Part shown: positions 11,851-20,238 of the stretch, in pieces
Numbering within the stretch: the first letter of the stretch is position 1
How the letters are laid out: each line of letters starts with the position of its first letter
DNA from: Flavobacteriaceae bacterium
GTDB taxonomy: Bacteria; Bacteroidota; Bacteroidia; Flavobacteriales; Flavobacteriaceae
Direction of reading: 5' to 3'
DNA length: 64,000 bases
Assembly (NCBI GenBank): GCA_029238125.1
Contig: JAQWGQ010000002.1
Location: 1 to 64,000, forward strand
Translations under genes and position numbers: made by a program
Notes under the pieces: generated by a model
Databases searched by the model: none
Seen by the model: only the letters and a program-made list of their open reading frames with translations
Told to the model about the DNA's origin: nothing

Positions 11851-11935
11851 CCACGTTTCTTGCGAATTAGAAGTAATTTTGTGATGTTAGCTTTAGCTCA
11901 ATGTTTGTTATACTTTTTGTTTAACTTTAACTCCG

Positions 11936-12463
11936 ATGGAAGAACAAGTGATACTTGTAGATGAGAAAGACAATCCCATTGGGTTGATGCCAAAGTTAGA
12001 GGCGCATCAAAAAGCGCTTCTTCACCGTGCATTTTCTGTGTTTATCCTTAACACAAAAGGAGAATTGATGCTTCAGCAACGTGCCAAACACAAGTACCAT
12101 TCCCCAGGGCTATGGACAAACACCTGTTGTAGTCATCAGCGCGATGGGGAGACCAATATACAAGCTGGAAAGAGGCGTTTGCAAGAAGAAATGGGGTTTT
12201 CCACCGAATTAAAAGAGGTGACTTCGTTTATCTATAAAGCGCCATTCGACAATGGGCTTACCGAACACGAATTCGATCATGTGCTTTTGGGTCATTTCGA
12301 GGACGAACCTGTGATCAATACAGATGAGGTTTCGTCTTGGAAATGGATGTCCCTTGAGGAGGTAAAAAATGACATTAACCAAAACCCAGGACGCTATACC
12401 GTTTGGTTTGTCATTATCTTTGCCAAGTTTTATAAAGATTTAAATCCAGACCAATGGCTGTAA
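11936..12463 (+). CDS. idi: isopentenyl-diphosphate delta-isomerase, type 1
   Basis: Converts isopentenyl diphosphate to dimethylallyl diphosphate for isoprenoid synthesis. It has 175 residues with a Nudix-type fold. The catalytic Cys is in TNTCCSH (residues 61-67), and the acidic TEHEFDH (109-115) supplies the catalytic and metal-binding Glu. The Nudix-like helix ...RRLQEEMGF is at 80-88. The first gene of a three-gene run, it overlaps the next gene by 10 bases. The type 1 enzyme is metal- rather than flavin-dependent. Confidence 0.95.
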   Translation: MEEQVILVDEKDNPIGLMPKLEAHQKALLHRAFSVFILNTKGELMLQQRAKHKYHSPGLWTNTCCSHQRDGETNIQAGKRRLQEEMGFSTELKEVTSFIYKAPFDNGLTEHEFDHVLLGHFEDEPVINTDEVSSWKWMSLEEVKNDINQNPGRYTVWFVIIFAKFYKDLNPDQWL

Positions 12464-12861
12464 CTGTAAGCCGCAAGGCGCATTTCAACGCTGCACACCG
12501 CTTGTATCGACCTGATTGGGCCGACGAAAAAAATGAGGAGATTTTTGGCAAGTGTAACAACCCACTTTATCATGGGCACAATTATGAGTTGATTGTGCAT
12601 GTCACTGGCGAAATCGATCCGTCAACGGGCTATGTGATGGATATGAAAGTTTTGAAAGACCTGATCAAAGCCGAGGTTGAGGATGCTTTTGACCATAAAA
12701 ACCTCAACGAGCAAGTGCCAGAATTTACAAACCTCAATCCCACTGCTGAAAATATTGCGGTTGTGATATGGGACAAATTACGTCCACATATTTCAGCTGA
12801 TCAGCAATTGGAAGTTACACTCTATGAAACGCCGAGAAATTATGTTCACTACAAGGGCTAG
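12454..12861 (+). CDS. 6-pyruvoyl-tetrahydropterin synthase / 6-carboxytetrahydropterin synthase family protein
   Basis: Zinc enzyme of 135 residues acting on 7,8-dihydroneopterin triphosphate, in tetrahydropterin or queuosine (QueD) synthesis. Zinc ligands are His15, His40 and His42 (HGHNY), and the candidate catalytic Cys34 lies in GKCNNP. The GKCNN...HGHNY arrangement is closer to animal-type pyruvoyl-tetrahydropterin synthase than to Escherichia coli QueD, so which product it makes is open. No other queuosine genes (queC, queE) are adjacent. It overlaps idi by 10 bases and is 2 bases from manA. Confidence 0.85.
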   Translation: MAVTVSRKAHFNAAHRLYRPDWADEKNEEIFGKCNNPLYHGHNYELIVHVTGEIDPSTGYVMDMKVLKDLIKAEVEDAFDHKNLNEQVPEFTNLNPTAENIAVVIWDKLRPHISADQQLEVTLYETPRNYVHYKG

Positions 12862-12863
12862 GC

Positions 12864-13829
12864 ATGCTGTATCCACTGTTCTTTAAGCCAATCTCCAAAG
12901 AAAGACTTTGGGGTGGTCGGAAGTTGACGGACTTTCTCAACAAACCCTTTCATGGGAATGAAATTGGAGAAAGCTGGGAATTGTCTGCGGTCTCTGGTGA
13001 TGAATCAGTCGTCTCAGATGGCCATCTGCAAGGGAAACAGCTCAATGAGCTTATTGAGATTTACAAAGCCGACCTCGTGGGGAAGTCTGTTTATGAACGT
13101 TTTGGTAATGATTTTCCAGTTCTGATTAAATTCATAGACGCCCAAAAAGACTTATCGGTTCAGTTACACCCCCATGATCATTTGGCAAAAGAGCGCCATA
13201 ACTCCTTTGGCAAAAATGAAATGTGGTACATTATGGATGCTGACCCAGGAGCTCAACTCATCGTGGGTTTTTCCAAAGACACCGATCAAAACGAATATCA
13301 ACAGTATCTTCAAAACGGTCAGATTGAAGACTTACTTCATTATGAAACCGTGAAAAGAGGAGATACGTTTTTTATTCGAACCGGAACCGTACATGCGATT
13401 GGAGCTGGGATTTTACTCGCCGAAATTCAACAAACCTCTGATATTACCTATCGTATTTTTGATTGGAATCGAACAGACAAAGACTGTAACACAAGAGAGT
13501 TACATACCGAACTGGCCTTGGATGCAATTGATTTTGTAAAGCGGAATGATCATAAAGTTGCATACACAGCAGAATCCAATCAAAGGAACCCTATGGTTGG
13601 GTCCCCTTATTTCACGACGGAGATCATTGCGGTAAAGGGAGAGATGCATGTTTTAACCGACCAGTTAGACTCTTTTGTCGTTTTGATGGCAGTACAAGGT
13701 GATAATCAAATATCGGTAGATGGCAAAACCTACGACTTAGCTTTCGGTTCAACCCTTTTACTACCGGCCTGCCTGACAGGATTTAGCATCCATGCGAATC
13801 AATCCGAAATCCTGATGGTTACCATATAA
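12864..13829 (+). CDS. manA: mannose-6-phosphate isomerase, class I
   Basis: Interconverts mannose 6-phosphate and fructose 6-phosphate, supplying mannose units for glycans. It has 321 residues, the short Bacillus-like form. The zinc ligands expected from the family are visible: Gln100 and His102 in QLHPHD, Glu119 in the KNEMWY segment, and His177 in TGTVHAIG. It is the last gene of the idi-PTPS-manA run, with two bases between neighbours, and is convergent with the lipoprotein gene that follows after 12 bases. Confidence 0.92.
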   Translation: MLYPLFFKPISKERLWGGRKLTDFLNKPFHGNEIGESWELSAVSGDESVVSDGHLQGKQLNELIEIYKADLVGKSVYERFGNDFPVLIKFIDAQKDLSVQLHPHDHLAKERHNSFGKNEMWYIMDADPGAQLIVGFSKDTDQNEYQQYLQNGQIEDLLHYETVKRGDTFFIRTGTVHAIGAGILLAEIQQTSDITYRIFDWNRTDKDCNTRELHTELALDAIDFVKRNDHKVAYTAESNQRNPMVGSPYFTTEIIAVKGEMHVLTDQLDSFVVLMAVQGDNQISVDGKTYDLAFGSTLLLPACLTGFSIHANQSEILMVTI

Positions 13830-13841
13830 AACGATCTCAGC

Positions 13842-14540
13842 TCAGTTCTCGAGATCCGATAAATACTTCTTCAACAAAGTTCCATAGCGAGAATTTGCGA
13901 CATCGTCGGGCATTGAAGATGCAATGGTATCCAGTAAACTTTTTGAAACCGTTGAGAGCTCGGTCAAAGCCAAATAAGGCGCGACAACGCTGTTGGCATT
14001 ATTGACTGCAAAGTTGACTGTAAATAGCATTTTTCTTTTGGATAGACTGGCAGTTTGCTGTTCGACTAAGGCCAGACTATCGGTGTTTTCACTCAATTGA
14101 GCTTGAAGATAAGCAGCTATGAGATCGAGTTCCTCGTTGTTAAATTGACGGATAACTTTAAGATAAGCATTGTAGATTTCTTGCGTTGGTGAGCCAGAGA
14201 CCTTGGCTTTTGTCACATAATCATCCAAAGTGGTTTGGATTGAAATCTCTCCAGCTTGGCCGAAAAAGGGAATTCGATTGTCAATATCATCTGTTTGATT
14301 TCGATCCAGAAGAATGTAAAACAACTCAGGGTGATCCAGATCGGCTTGTAAGACAACACCTTCTTCACGACCTAGGAATATCGAGTCGACTGCTACCAAA
14401 CCACTGTCTTGGACGCGTTCGAGATAGAGTGTTCCTTTTTTGAGGTCTTTGACTTCGACTATGACTTGCATGTCCTTTTTTGGGGCGGAACAACTTCCCA
14501 ACAGGGCGATTAAAAATAGCTTGGTAATTGTATGTTTCAT
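13842..14540 (-). CDS. DUF4369-type lipoprotein
   Basis: Predicted lipoprotein of 232 residues with a lipobox LGSC ending at Cys17. The body has the DUF4369 pattern (GTLYLERVQDSGLVAVDSIFL, strands near 35-60), the domain that precedes the thioredoxin part of many Bacteroidetes TlpA-like proteins; here no thioredoxin domain or CxxC motif follows. It is probably held in the periplasm or outer membrane (inference). It lies 19 bases after alkB on the same strand and may be the last gene of the kch-alkB group. Its function is not known. Confidence 0.75.
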   Translation of the reverse strand: MKHTITKLFLIALLGSCSAPKKDMQVIVEVKDLKKGTLYLERVQDSGLVAVDSIFLGREEGVVLQADLDHPELFYILLDRNQTDDIDNRIPFFGQAGEISIQTTLDDYVTKAKVSGSPTQEIYNAYLKVIRQFNNEELDLIAAYLQAQLSENTDSLALVEQQTASLSKRKMLFTVNFAVNNANSVVAPYLALTELSTVSKSLLDTIASSMPDDVANSRYGTLLKKYLSDLEN

Positions 14541-14559
14541 CTCTACAAATATGCAGGAA

Positions 14560-15165
14560 TTAGTTTGAATGAAAAACCTTTCTAAAGGTCAAATTTATAC
14601 GAGGGTCAACTTTTTTTGCAGTTTTTGCAACTTGATGCTTCCAAAAGTGTTGTGTCGCTCCCCCCATGAGCAACAAACTTCCATGTTCGAGCAATAACTT
14701 ATATCGTTGTTTGGGATCATGGTTATGTCGAAGATGAAAAAACCGAGGTGCTCCCAAACTCACCGAAGCGATTATTGGGTTTTTGCCGAGTTCAGGTTCG
14801 TTGTCTGCGTGCCAACCATTGCTGTCTTTGCCGTCGCGATACAAGTTGAGCAAGACGGTAGTAAAGGAAGCATCACACAATTGATAGATTCTGTTTTCAA
14901 TGCGTTCCAAAGTTTCCGTCATCGGTTGGGGTGTCATCACGATTCCCGAATAGCTATACGAGTCCAAGGTATGTGCATGTAGCGACGTGAGTCGTGGTTG
15001 GGGGTGGGTTTTTCCAAATACCGTAATGGGGTCTTGTCGCCATGGGATTTGGTGAAACAGTTCTTCAAAATATGGATTGGCCATAGCAGCAGGCAAAAAA
15101 TCTGGGATATACCGGATTTCTGCATCTGGCAGTTGTTGTAAAGCAGTTTGTCCAATGATGGTCAC
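14560..15165 (-). CDS. alkB: AlkB-like 2-oxoglutarate/Fe(II) dioxygenase
   Basis: Probable DNA/RNA alkylation repair enzyme, which oxidatively removes methyl groups from bases. It has 201 residues. The metal triad is His119 and Asp121 (GWHADNE) and His177 (QHFWKH), and Arg189/Arg195 in the R-x-N-x-T-F-R motif would bind 2-oxoglutarate and substrate. The start is GTG (15165); no in-frame upstream ATG is available because the channel gene ends three bases before. The tight spacing suggests co-transcription with the channel gene. Confidence 0.88.
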   Translation of the reverse strand: MTIIGQTALQQLPDAEIRYIPDFLPAAMANPYFEELFHQIPWRQDPITVFGKTHPQPRLTSLHAHTLDSYSYSGIVMTPQPMTETLERIENRIYQLCDASFTTVLLNLYRDGKDSNGWHADNEPELGKNPIIASVSLGAPRFFHLRHNHDPKQRYKLLLEHGSLLLMGGATQHFWKHQVAKTAKKVDPRINLTFRKVFHSN

Positions 15166-15168
15166 TAT

Positions 15169-15474
15169 CTACATTGTGTCTGGTTGTTTTTTAAAGTGCA
15201 GCATGAGGGAATTAAAAAATCCGAGGATTAAGGCAACTCCAATCATAATATAGACCAAGGTAAAAATTTTTCCCAAATCGGTTTGAGGAGAAAAATCACC
15301 ATAGCCGATCGTGGTTAAGGTAATGACTGAAAAATAAAGGGAATCGAGCCATGACCAATTTTCGACAAAATGGTAGATAACGGTACCGAGCCCAATAAAA
15401 AAGTTAGTGGTGATCAGTAAACTTCGGTAAGACTTGTCTTTCAAAAAAGAAACAATACTCGTGAGAATAAACAT
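15169..15474 (-). CDS. small two-helix potassium channel
   Basis: Ion channel of 101 residues with two membrane helices (about residues 17-34 and 68-90) around a pore loop whose selectivity filter TTIGYGD is at 54-60, typical of K+ channels. It has no cytoplasmic RCK/TrkA domain, so it is a minimal KcsA-like unit expected to form tetramers. It is the first gene of a minus-strand run with alkB (3-base gap). An inverted repeat (15483-15506) precedes it. Confidence 0.88.
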   Translation of the reverse strand: MFILTSIVSFLKDKSYRSLLITTNFFIGLGTVIYHFVENWSWLDSLYFSVITLTTIGYGDFSPQTDLGKIFTLVYIMIGVALILGFFNSLMLHFKKQPDTM

Positions 15475-15482
15475 AAGAACAG

Positions 15483-15506
15483 AATTAGGATGAATATGTC
15501 CTAATT
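15483..15506. repeat. inverted repeat ahead of the K+ channel gene
   Basis: AATTAGGA (15483-15490) and TCCTAATT (15499-15506) are perfect 8-base arms around an 8-base loop, 8 bases upstream of the channel ATG on the minus strand. It could be an operator or an mRNA hairpin; no regulator is known for it. Confidence 0.5.
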
Positions 15507-15507
15507 T

Positions 15508-15544
15508 AAAAAAAAATCCCTTAACGCTGGAGAGGTTAAGGGAT
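15508..15544 (-). terminator. rho-independent terminator of htpG
   Basis: On the minus strand, ATCCCTTAAC and GTTAAGGGAT form a perfect 10-base stem with a 9-base loop (15516-15544), followed by an uninterrupted T9 run (15508-15516). It lies 21 bases after the htpG stop codon. Confidence 0.9.
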
Positions 15545-15565
15545 ATAATTGGTTGGAGGTGCCGT

Positions 15566-17443
15566 TTATTTAATCAGCTCAAAGCTTCGATTGACAAAGG
15601 AAGTGAGTTCTTCACCTTTTAACAGATTTTGGCTTAGTCTTGCGAGATCGACAGATTGCTTAATCAGTCGGTCTTGCTTCTTCTTGGTTTTTGTTTCTAA
15701 AATCTGACTCACTAAGGGGTGATTTACATTGACAATTAGATTGTACATTTCAGGCATATTTCCTCCAAACATACCGCTGCCACCTGTTTGCTGCATCTCT
15801 TTCATTCGGCGCATAAACTCTGGTTGGGTGATCATAAATGGCATCGCTTGACTATCCATTGGTTCCAGTTGGACAGTATAGGTCGTTTGTGGCACCACGT
15901 CTTCAACGAGGGATTTGAGCTTGTTTTGGTTTTCCTCACTCAACTTAGATGGGGTTGTGTCTTCTTTTACAATGAGTTTGTCGACTTGGTCGGCATCAAC
16001 TCTTGCAAAGCTGATATTCTCTTCGCTTGTCTCTAGTTTTTGTAAAAGGTGGCCGACAATCGGAGAGTCGAGTAGTAAAACCGTATACCCCTTGGATTTG
16101 GCAGCTTCAATATAGGCATGTTGTTCATCGTCATTGGACGCATAGAGTTGAACGAGCTTCCCATCCTTGTCAGTTTGTAAATCTTTGGTTTTTTCCTTGA
16201 GCTCTTCAAAAGTCAAATATTCCCCTGATGTGGTTGGGTAGAGTGCAAAATCTTTCGCCTTTTCGAAAAACTTGTCTTCTGAGAGCATTCCATATTCGAT
16301 CACAACCTTGATATCATTCCATTTGTCTTGGAAAGATTCACGGTCTTTTTTAAAGAGAGACTTGAGTTTATCTGCGACTTTTCGAGTGATGTAATTGCTA
16401 ATTTTTTTGACATTACCATCTGCTTGTAAATAGCTTCTCGAAACGTTGAGTGGGATATCGGGCGAATCGATAACACCGCGAAGCATGGTTAGAAACTCAG
16501 GAACAATTCCTTCGACGTTGTCGGTAACAAACACTTGGTTTTGATAAAGCTGAATCCGATCCTTTTGCACATTGAGATCCTGCGTAATTTTTGGAAAATA
16601 TAGAATCCCTGTGAGATGAAATGGATAATCAACATTGAGATGAATCTGAAATAAGGGCTCTTCAAACTGCATCGGATAGAGTTCTCGATAAAAACTGTTG
16701 TAGTCTTCATCTTTGAGATCTGTCGGTTTATTAATCCATGCGGGAGATGGGTTGTTGATGATGTCATCAACGACTTCCTTGATTTCCTTGGCATCTTCTC
16801 CTTCGCCCTCTGTTTTGGTGATTTCTTTGGTGCCCAATTTGATTGGAATGGGCATAAATTTGTTGTATTTCGTGAGCAAGGAGCGAATTTTCGATTCTTC
16901 TAAAAATTCTTTTGAGTCCTTATCGATGTGTAAAATGATCTCTGTTCCTCGATCAGTTTTAGCGTGTTTTTCCAAAGTAAACTCTGGCGATCCATCACAA
17001 GTCCAATGTGCCGCTGGCTCATCCTTATAGGACTTGGTAATGATTTCAACTTTTTTGGCGACCATAAAGGCAGAGTAGAACCCGAGACCAAAATGACCGA
17101 TAATCCCACTATCTTTCGCACTGTCTTTATATTGTTCCAAAAATTCTTCGGCACCCGAAAAGGCAACTTCGTTGATATACTTATTGACTTCATCGGCAGT
17201 CATCCCGACTCCCTGATCTATAATATGAACTTTTTTTGCCTTTTTGTCAACTTTAACTTCAATTTGCGGATTGCCATAAGCAACTTTTGCCTCCCCGATT
17301 TGTGTGAGATGTTTGAGTTTTAGCGTTGCGTCTGTCGCATTGGAAATCAATTCCCGTAAAAAGATTTCATGGTCACTATATAGAAATTTCTTGATTAGCG
17401 GGAAGATGTTTTCAACAGCAACATTGATTTTTCCAGTACTCAT
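15566..17443 (-). CDS. htpG: molecular chaperone HtpG (Hsp90)
   Basis: ATP-dependent cytosolic chaperone, 625 residues, the usual bacterial length. GHKL ATP-site motifs are present: ELISNATDA (31-39, with the ATP-binding Asn and catalytic Glu), DQGVGM (76-81) and GHFGLGFYSAF (near 115-125). Middle and C-terminal dimerisation domains follow. It is a single gene with its own terminator downstream. No clear TAnnTTTG element was found in the upstream gap, so a heat-shock type promoter of another form is possible. Confidence 0.97.
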   Translation of the reverse strand: MSTGKINVAVENIFPLIKKFLYSDHEIFLRELISNATDATLKLKHLTQIGEAKVAYGNPQIEVKVDKKAKKVHIIDQGVGMTADEVNKYINEVAFSGAEEFLEQYKDSAKDSGIIGHFGLGFYSAFMVAKKVEIITKSYKDEPAAHWTCDGSPEFTLEKHAKTDRGTEIILHIDKDSKEFLEESKIRSLLTKYNKFMPIPIKLGTKEITKTEGEGEDAKEIKEVVDDIINNPSPAWINKPTDLKDEDYNSFYRELYPMQFEEPLFQIHLNVDYPFHLTGILYFPKITQDLNVQKDRIQLYQNQVFVTDNVEGIVPEFLTMLRGVIDSPDIPLNVSRSYLQADGNVKKISNYITRKVADKLKSLFKKDRESFQDKWNDIKVVIEYGMLSEDKFFEKAKDFALYPTTSGEYLTFEELKEKTKDLQTDKDGKLVQLYASNDDEQHAYIEAAKSKGYTVLLLDSPIVGHLLQKLETSEENISFARVDADQVDKLIVKEDTTPSKLSEENQNKLKSLVEDVVPQTTYTVQLEPMDSQAMPFMITQPEFMRRMKEMQQTGGSGMFGGNMPEMYNLIVNVNHPLVSQILETKTKKKQDRLIKQSVDLARLSQNLLKGEELTSFVNRSFELIK

Positions 17444-17532
17444 ATAAGTTTGATTTTAATAACCCATTACAAAAAAAATACCATATTTTTCTCTCTGACA
17501 AGATGACACTTTTATAAATTTTGTTTAAAATA

Positions 17533-17564
17533 TTTGGAAAAAGATTAAACACAATATATATTTG
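17533..17564 (+). promoter_or_regulatory. Bacteroidetes promoter ahead of the fabH leader
   Basis: TTTG (17533-17536), 20 bases, then TATATTTG (17557-17564) match both halves of the Bacteroidetes sigma consensus (TTTG/TAnnTTTG). Transcription would start near 17570, about 160 bases ahead of the fabH-like gene, giving a leader with two hairpins. Confidence 0.75.
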
Positions 17565-17570
17565 TACGAG

Positions 17571-17705
17571 AAAAGGGTGTTATTCAACTCTCAAAAAGGG
17601 AATAATTGCTATGAAAAATGAATGACACCTTTTCAATGTATTCTTGGTTTGTTTGTTTTTTTGGTTAAAATGTTTAAGGTGTGCACTTGCACACCTTTTA
17701 CTTTT
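17571..17705 (+). ncRNA. candidate small RNA or regulatory leader upstream of fabH
   Basis: From the predicted start, AAAAGGGTGTTATTC (17571-17585) can pair with GAATGACACCTTTT (17620-17633) with one bulge and one G-T wobble. A second hairpin, AAGGTGTGCA/TGCACACCTT (17676-17697), is followed by TTACTTTT and looks like an intrinsic terminator 34 bases before the fabH ATG. The strings AAGGTGT and ACACCTTTT occur in both hairpins, so the 5' arm could pair with either partner. Either a free RNA of roughly 130 bases or a switching leader would fit. No known RNA family was recognised and no ORF of note lies inside (only a 4-codon MKNE). Confidence 0.45.
17676..17705 (+). terminator. terminator-like palindrome before fabH
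   Basis: Perfect 10-base arms AAGGTGTGCA and TGCACACCTT around CT (effective loop ACTT) are followed by TTACTTTT. It resembles a rho-independent terminator, but a protein-binding palindrome is also possible. Confidence 0.55.
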
Positions 17706-17730
17706 CTATTCAATTCCTTACTTTTAGCAA

Positions 17731-18750
17731 ATGAATAAACAATACACTTCAAAAATTATCGGACTGGGTAAATACGTTCCAGAGAATCGGGTTACCAATG
17801 ATGATTTATCAAAGGTCATGGATACAAGTCATGATTGGATTGTAGAACGAACAGGAATCGAAGAGCGCCGATTTATTCCAAAGGATTCTGCTGAAGGTAC
17901 TGCTTCCATGGGGGTTCAAGCTGCCGAACAAGCTATTGAACGTGCGGGAATTCAAAGAGATGATATCGACTTAATTGTCTTTGCGACTCTGAGTCCAGAC
18001 TACTATTTCCCTGGTTCAGGAGTGTTGGTGCAAGATTTGATGGGAATTGGCACCTGCCCTGCACTTGACGTTCGAAATCAGTGTTCGGGTTTTATCTATG
18101 CATTGTCTGTTGCAGATCAATATATCCGAACTGGGATGTATAAAAATATACTTGTTATCGGATCGGAACACCACTCGGGAGGTCTCGATCTCAGCACGCG
18201 AGGGCGTACAGTCTCTGTTATTTTTGGAGATGGAGCTGGTGCAGCAGTCTTGAGTAGACATGACAATCTGGACGAGGGCGTCCAATCCACTCACCTTCAT
18301 TCGGAAGGGAAACACGCCAAAGAACTTTCTTTAATTGGTCCAAACACCAAAAAATGGGTACATGAAGTGTTTGAAAACTATGACCCGGATGATATGGATT
18401 ATCATCCCTACATGAACGGGCAATTGGTTTTTAAGAATGCAGTAGTTCGATTTTCAGAAGTGATTCTTGAAGCGCTTGCCAAAAACAATTTAGAACCCAG
18501 TGATATCGATATGTTGATTCCGCATCAAGCGAATTTGCGTATTGCTCAGTTTGTCCAAAAAAAGTTTGGTCTTCGAGATGATCAGGTTTACAACAACATC
18601 ATGCGCTATGGAAACACCACAGCTGCATCCATTCCGATTGCACTCTGTGAGGCGTGGGAAGAGGGTCGAATCAAAACTGGCGATCATGTGATGCTCGCTG
18701 CTTTTGGAAGTGGATTTACTTGGGGAAGTTCTCTGATCAAATGGGTCTAG
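17731..18750 (+). CDS. fabH: 3-oxoacyl-ACP synthase III (FabH-like)
   Basis: Condensing enzyme of the KAS III family, which joins an acyl-CoA to malonyl-ACP. It has 339 residues, with the catalytic triad Cys118 (NQCSG), His265 (HQANLRI) and Asn295 (GNTTAASIP). The gene is alone, not next to plsX, rpmF or other fab genes, so it may be the primary FabH or one of the paralogs common in Flavobacteria that use special starter units. Upstream is the longest gap of the window with a promoter and two hairpins. Its end overlaps the convergent symporter gene by 14 bases. Confidence 0.85.
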   Translation: MNKQYTSKIIGLGKYVPENRVTNDDLSKVMDTSHDWIVERTGIEERRFIPKDSAEGTASMGVQAAEQAIERAGIQRDDIDLIVFATLSPDYYFPGSGVLVQDLMGIGTCPALDVRNQCSGFIYALSVADQYIRTGMYKNILVIGSEHHSGGLDLSTRGRTVSVIFGDGAGAAVLSRHDNLDEGVQSTHLHSEGKHAKELSLIGPNTKKWVHEVFENYDPDDMDYHPYMNGQLVFKNAVVRFSEVILEALAKNNLEPSDIDMLIPHQANLRIAQFVQKKFGLRDDQVYNNIMRYGNTTAASIPIALCEAWEEGRIKTGDHVMLAAFGSGFTWGSSLIKWV

Positions 18751-20185
18751 CCCCTTTGGTACGGATCAAGAGCAAACTAAAAAAACACAAGGCCCCGTTG
18801 AGCGCAAGAATGAAAAAGCCAAAGTCAAAACCATAGGACTGCATAGCCCATTGACTAATCCAGTAGCCCACGATTGGCGTACTTACCGCGATCCATGGTA
18901 CCCAGCGATCTCGAAGCTGAACGCTCGTCAATACGCCCAAAGCATATAAACCCAGTAAGGGACCATAGGTATAGCCAGCAAACACAAACAATTTTGCAAT
19001 CACACTTTTATCAGTAATCAGATAATTAAAAGAGAGAATAACCAAGATCAGAACCACAGAAACCATCAAATGAACTCGCTTGCGGGTGTATTCTTGCTGA
19101 TCGGTTTGAAGTCGTTTCTCGATGTCGAGCAAATCGATGCTGATACTTGTTGTCAGGGATGTCAGTGCGCTATCTGCACTGCTGTAAGCAGCGGCAATAA
19201 GACCCAATAGGAAAGCGACCGAAAGCCCAAGACCTAGTTGGGACTGGGTAGCTACGATTGGAAAGAGCTCATCGCCTTGCGCATCAATGCCATTGGCAAT
19301 CGCATAGGCAGTCAGCAAAGCACCCAATAGCAGAAACACAAAATTGACTATAGTCAACACTATCGTAAACCAAAACATGTTTTTTTGTGCATCACGAAGA
19401 CTTCGACAAGCAAGGTTTTTTTGCATCATATCCTGATCAAGTCCTGTCATTACAATTGCAATTAAAGCCCCAGACACAAATTGTTTCCAAAAAAAATAAG
19501 GGCTTTTATAGTCATCGAAGTAAAAGATTTGCGCATTGTCTTGTTGCCCGAGCCATCCAAACAGACTGTCAATTTCCAGAGAGACCGTGATATAATACAC
19601 AGACAGAACGAGGGCGATCAGCATGAAAAGGGTTTGCAACACATCTGTCCAGATGATGGTTTTGATCCCCGAATTATGGGTGTAGAGCCAAATCAGGCAT
19701 ATCGTGGCAATGACTGTCACCCAAAAAGGAACGCCCATTTGATCAAAAATAACCCATTGCAACACACTGGCAACGAGATATAGACGAAAGCTTGCGCCTA
19801 CGATTCGAGATAACACAAAAAAGGAAGCTCCAGTTTTGTAGGTCCGTACGCCAAAGCGAGTGGATAGGTAGGTATAGATGGACGTGAGTTTGTATTTGTA
19901 GTACAGAGGAAGAAGGACAGCACCAATGACAAAATAGCCAACAATATAGCCCAACACCATCTGGAAGTAACTAAATTGAGAGACCTCAACCCAGCCAGGA
20001 ACGGAAATAAAGGTAACGCCCGATAGCGAAGCCCCTATCATGCCAAAAGCCACCAGATACCAAGGGGCAGAACGGTTGGCGATAAAAAATGTTTGGTTGT
20101 CTTCTTTCCCCCTTGTAAGTCTCGAAATCCCCATCAACACCACAAAATAGCCCAAAAGAATAAGGAGGAGGAGGTAGCTGCTCAT
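18737..20185 (-). CDS. sodium:solute symporter (SSS family)
   Basis: Integral membrane transporter of 482 residues from ATG 20185; an in-frame ATG at 20212 would add nine residues. About 13 hydrophobic segments are visible, with the family features near the N-terminus ([24 protein letters not shown]) that include residues of the sodium/substrate path in helix 1. The substrate cannot be told from sequence; solute classes in the family include sugars, amino acids, sialic acid and vitamins. It is divergent from recR, and the two promoter regions overlap the 5' end of this gene. Confidence 0.88.
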   Translation of the reverse strand: MSSYLLLLILLGYFVVLMGISRLTRGKEDNQTFFIANRSAPWYLVAFGMIGASLSGVTFISVPGWVEVSQFSYFQMVLGYIVGYFVIGAVLLPLYYKYKLTSIYTYLSTRFGVRTYKTGASFFVLSRIVGASFRLYLVASVLQWVIFDQMGVPFWVTVIATICLIWLYTHNSGIKTIIWTDVLQTLFMLIALVLSVYYITVSLEIDSLFGWLGQQDNAQIFYFDDYKSPYFFWKQFVSGALIAIVMTGLDQDMMQKNLACRSLRDAQKNMFWFTIVLTIVNFVFLLLGALLTAYAIANGIDAQGDELFPIVATQSQLGLGLSVAFLLGLIAAAYSSADSALTSLTTSISIDLLDIEKRLQTDQQEYTRKRVHLMVSVVLILVILSFNYLITDKSVIAKLFVFAGYTYGPLLGLYALGVLTSVQLRDRWVPWIAVSTPIVGYWISQWAMQSYGFDFGFFILALNGALCFFSLLLIRTKGARPI

Positions 20186-20203
20186 ATGCCAAAGATAATT
20201 GGA

Positions 20204-20233
20204 TTGCTTCATACTTTCAAATGATTAACTTTG
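20204..20233 (+). promoter_or_regulatory. recR promoter with very short leader
   Basis: TTG (20204-20206), 19 bases, then TAACTTTG (20226-20233) fit the Bacteroidetes promoter consensus. The recR ATG at 20239 follows after five bases, so the mRNA would start at or next to its start codon. Confidence 0.6.
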
Positions 20234-20238
20234 CCACG

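Noticed and set aside
12454-13829. A specialised isoprenoid-pterin-mannose pathway
   Set aside because: idi, PTPS and manA share only tight packing; their reactions have no common substrate, so a joint pathway is not supported.
17611-17625. Four-codon reading frame MKNE in the fabH leader as a leader peptide
   Set aside because: Too short, without a run of regulatory codons; it probably arises by chance inside the hairpin loop.
17571-17705. 6S RNA
   Set aside because: The two separate hairpins do not give a long rod with central bubble; no 6S-like core was found.
19387-19783. Plus-strand open frames inside the symporter gene
   Set aside because: Reverse shadows of membrane helices; composition and frame fit the minus-strand gene.
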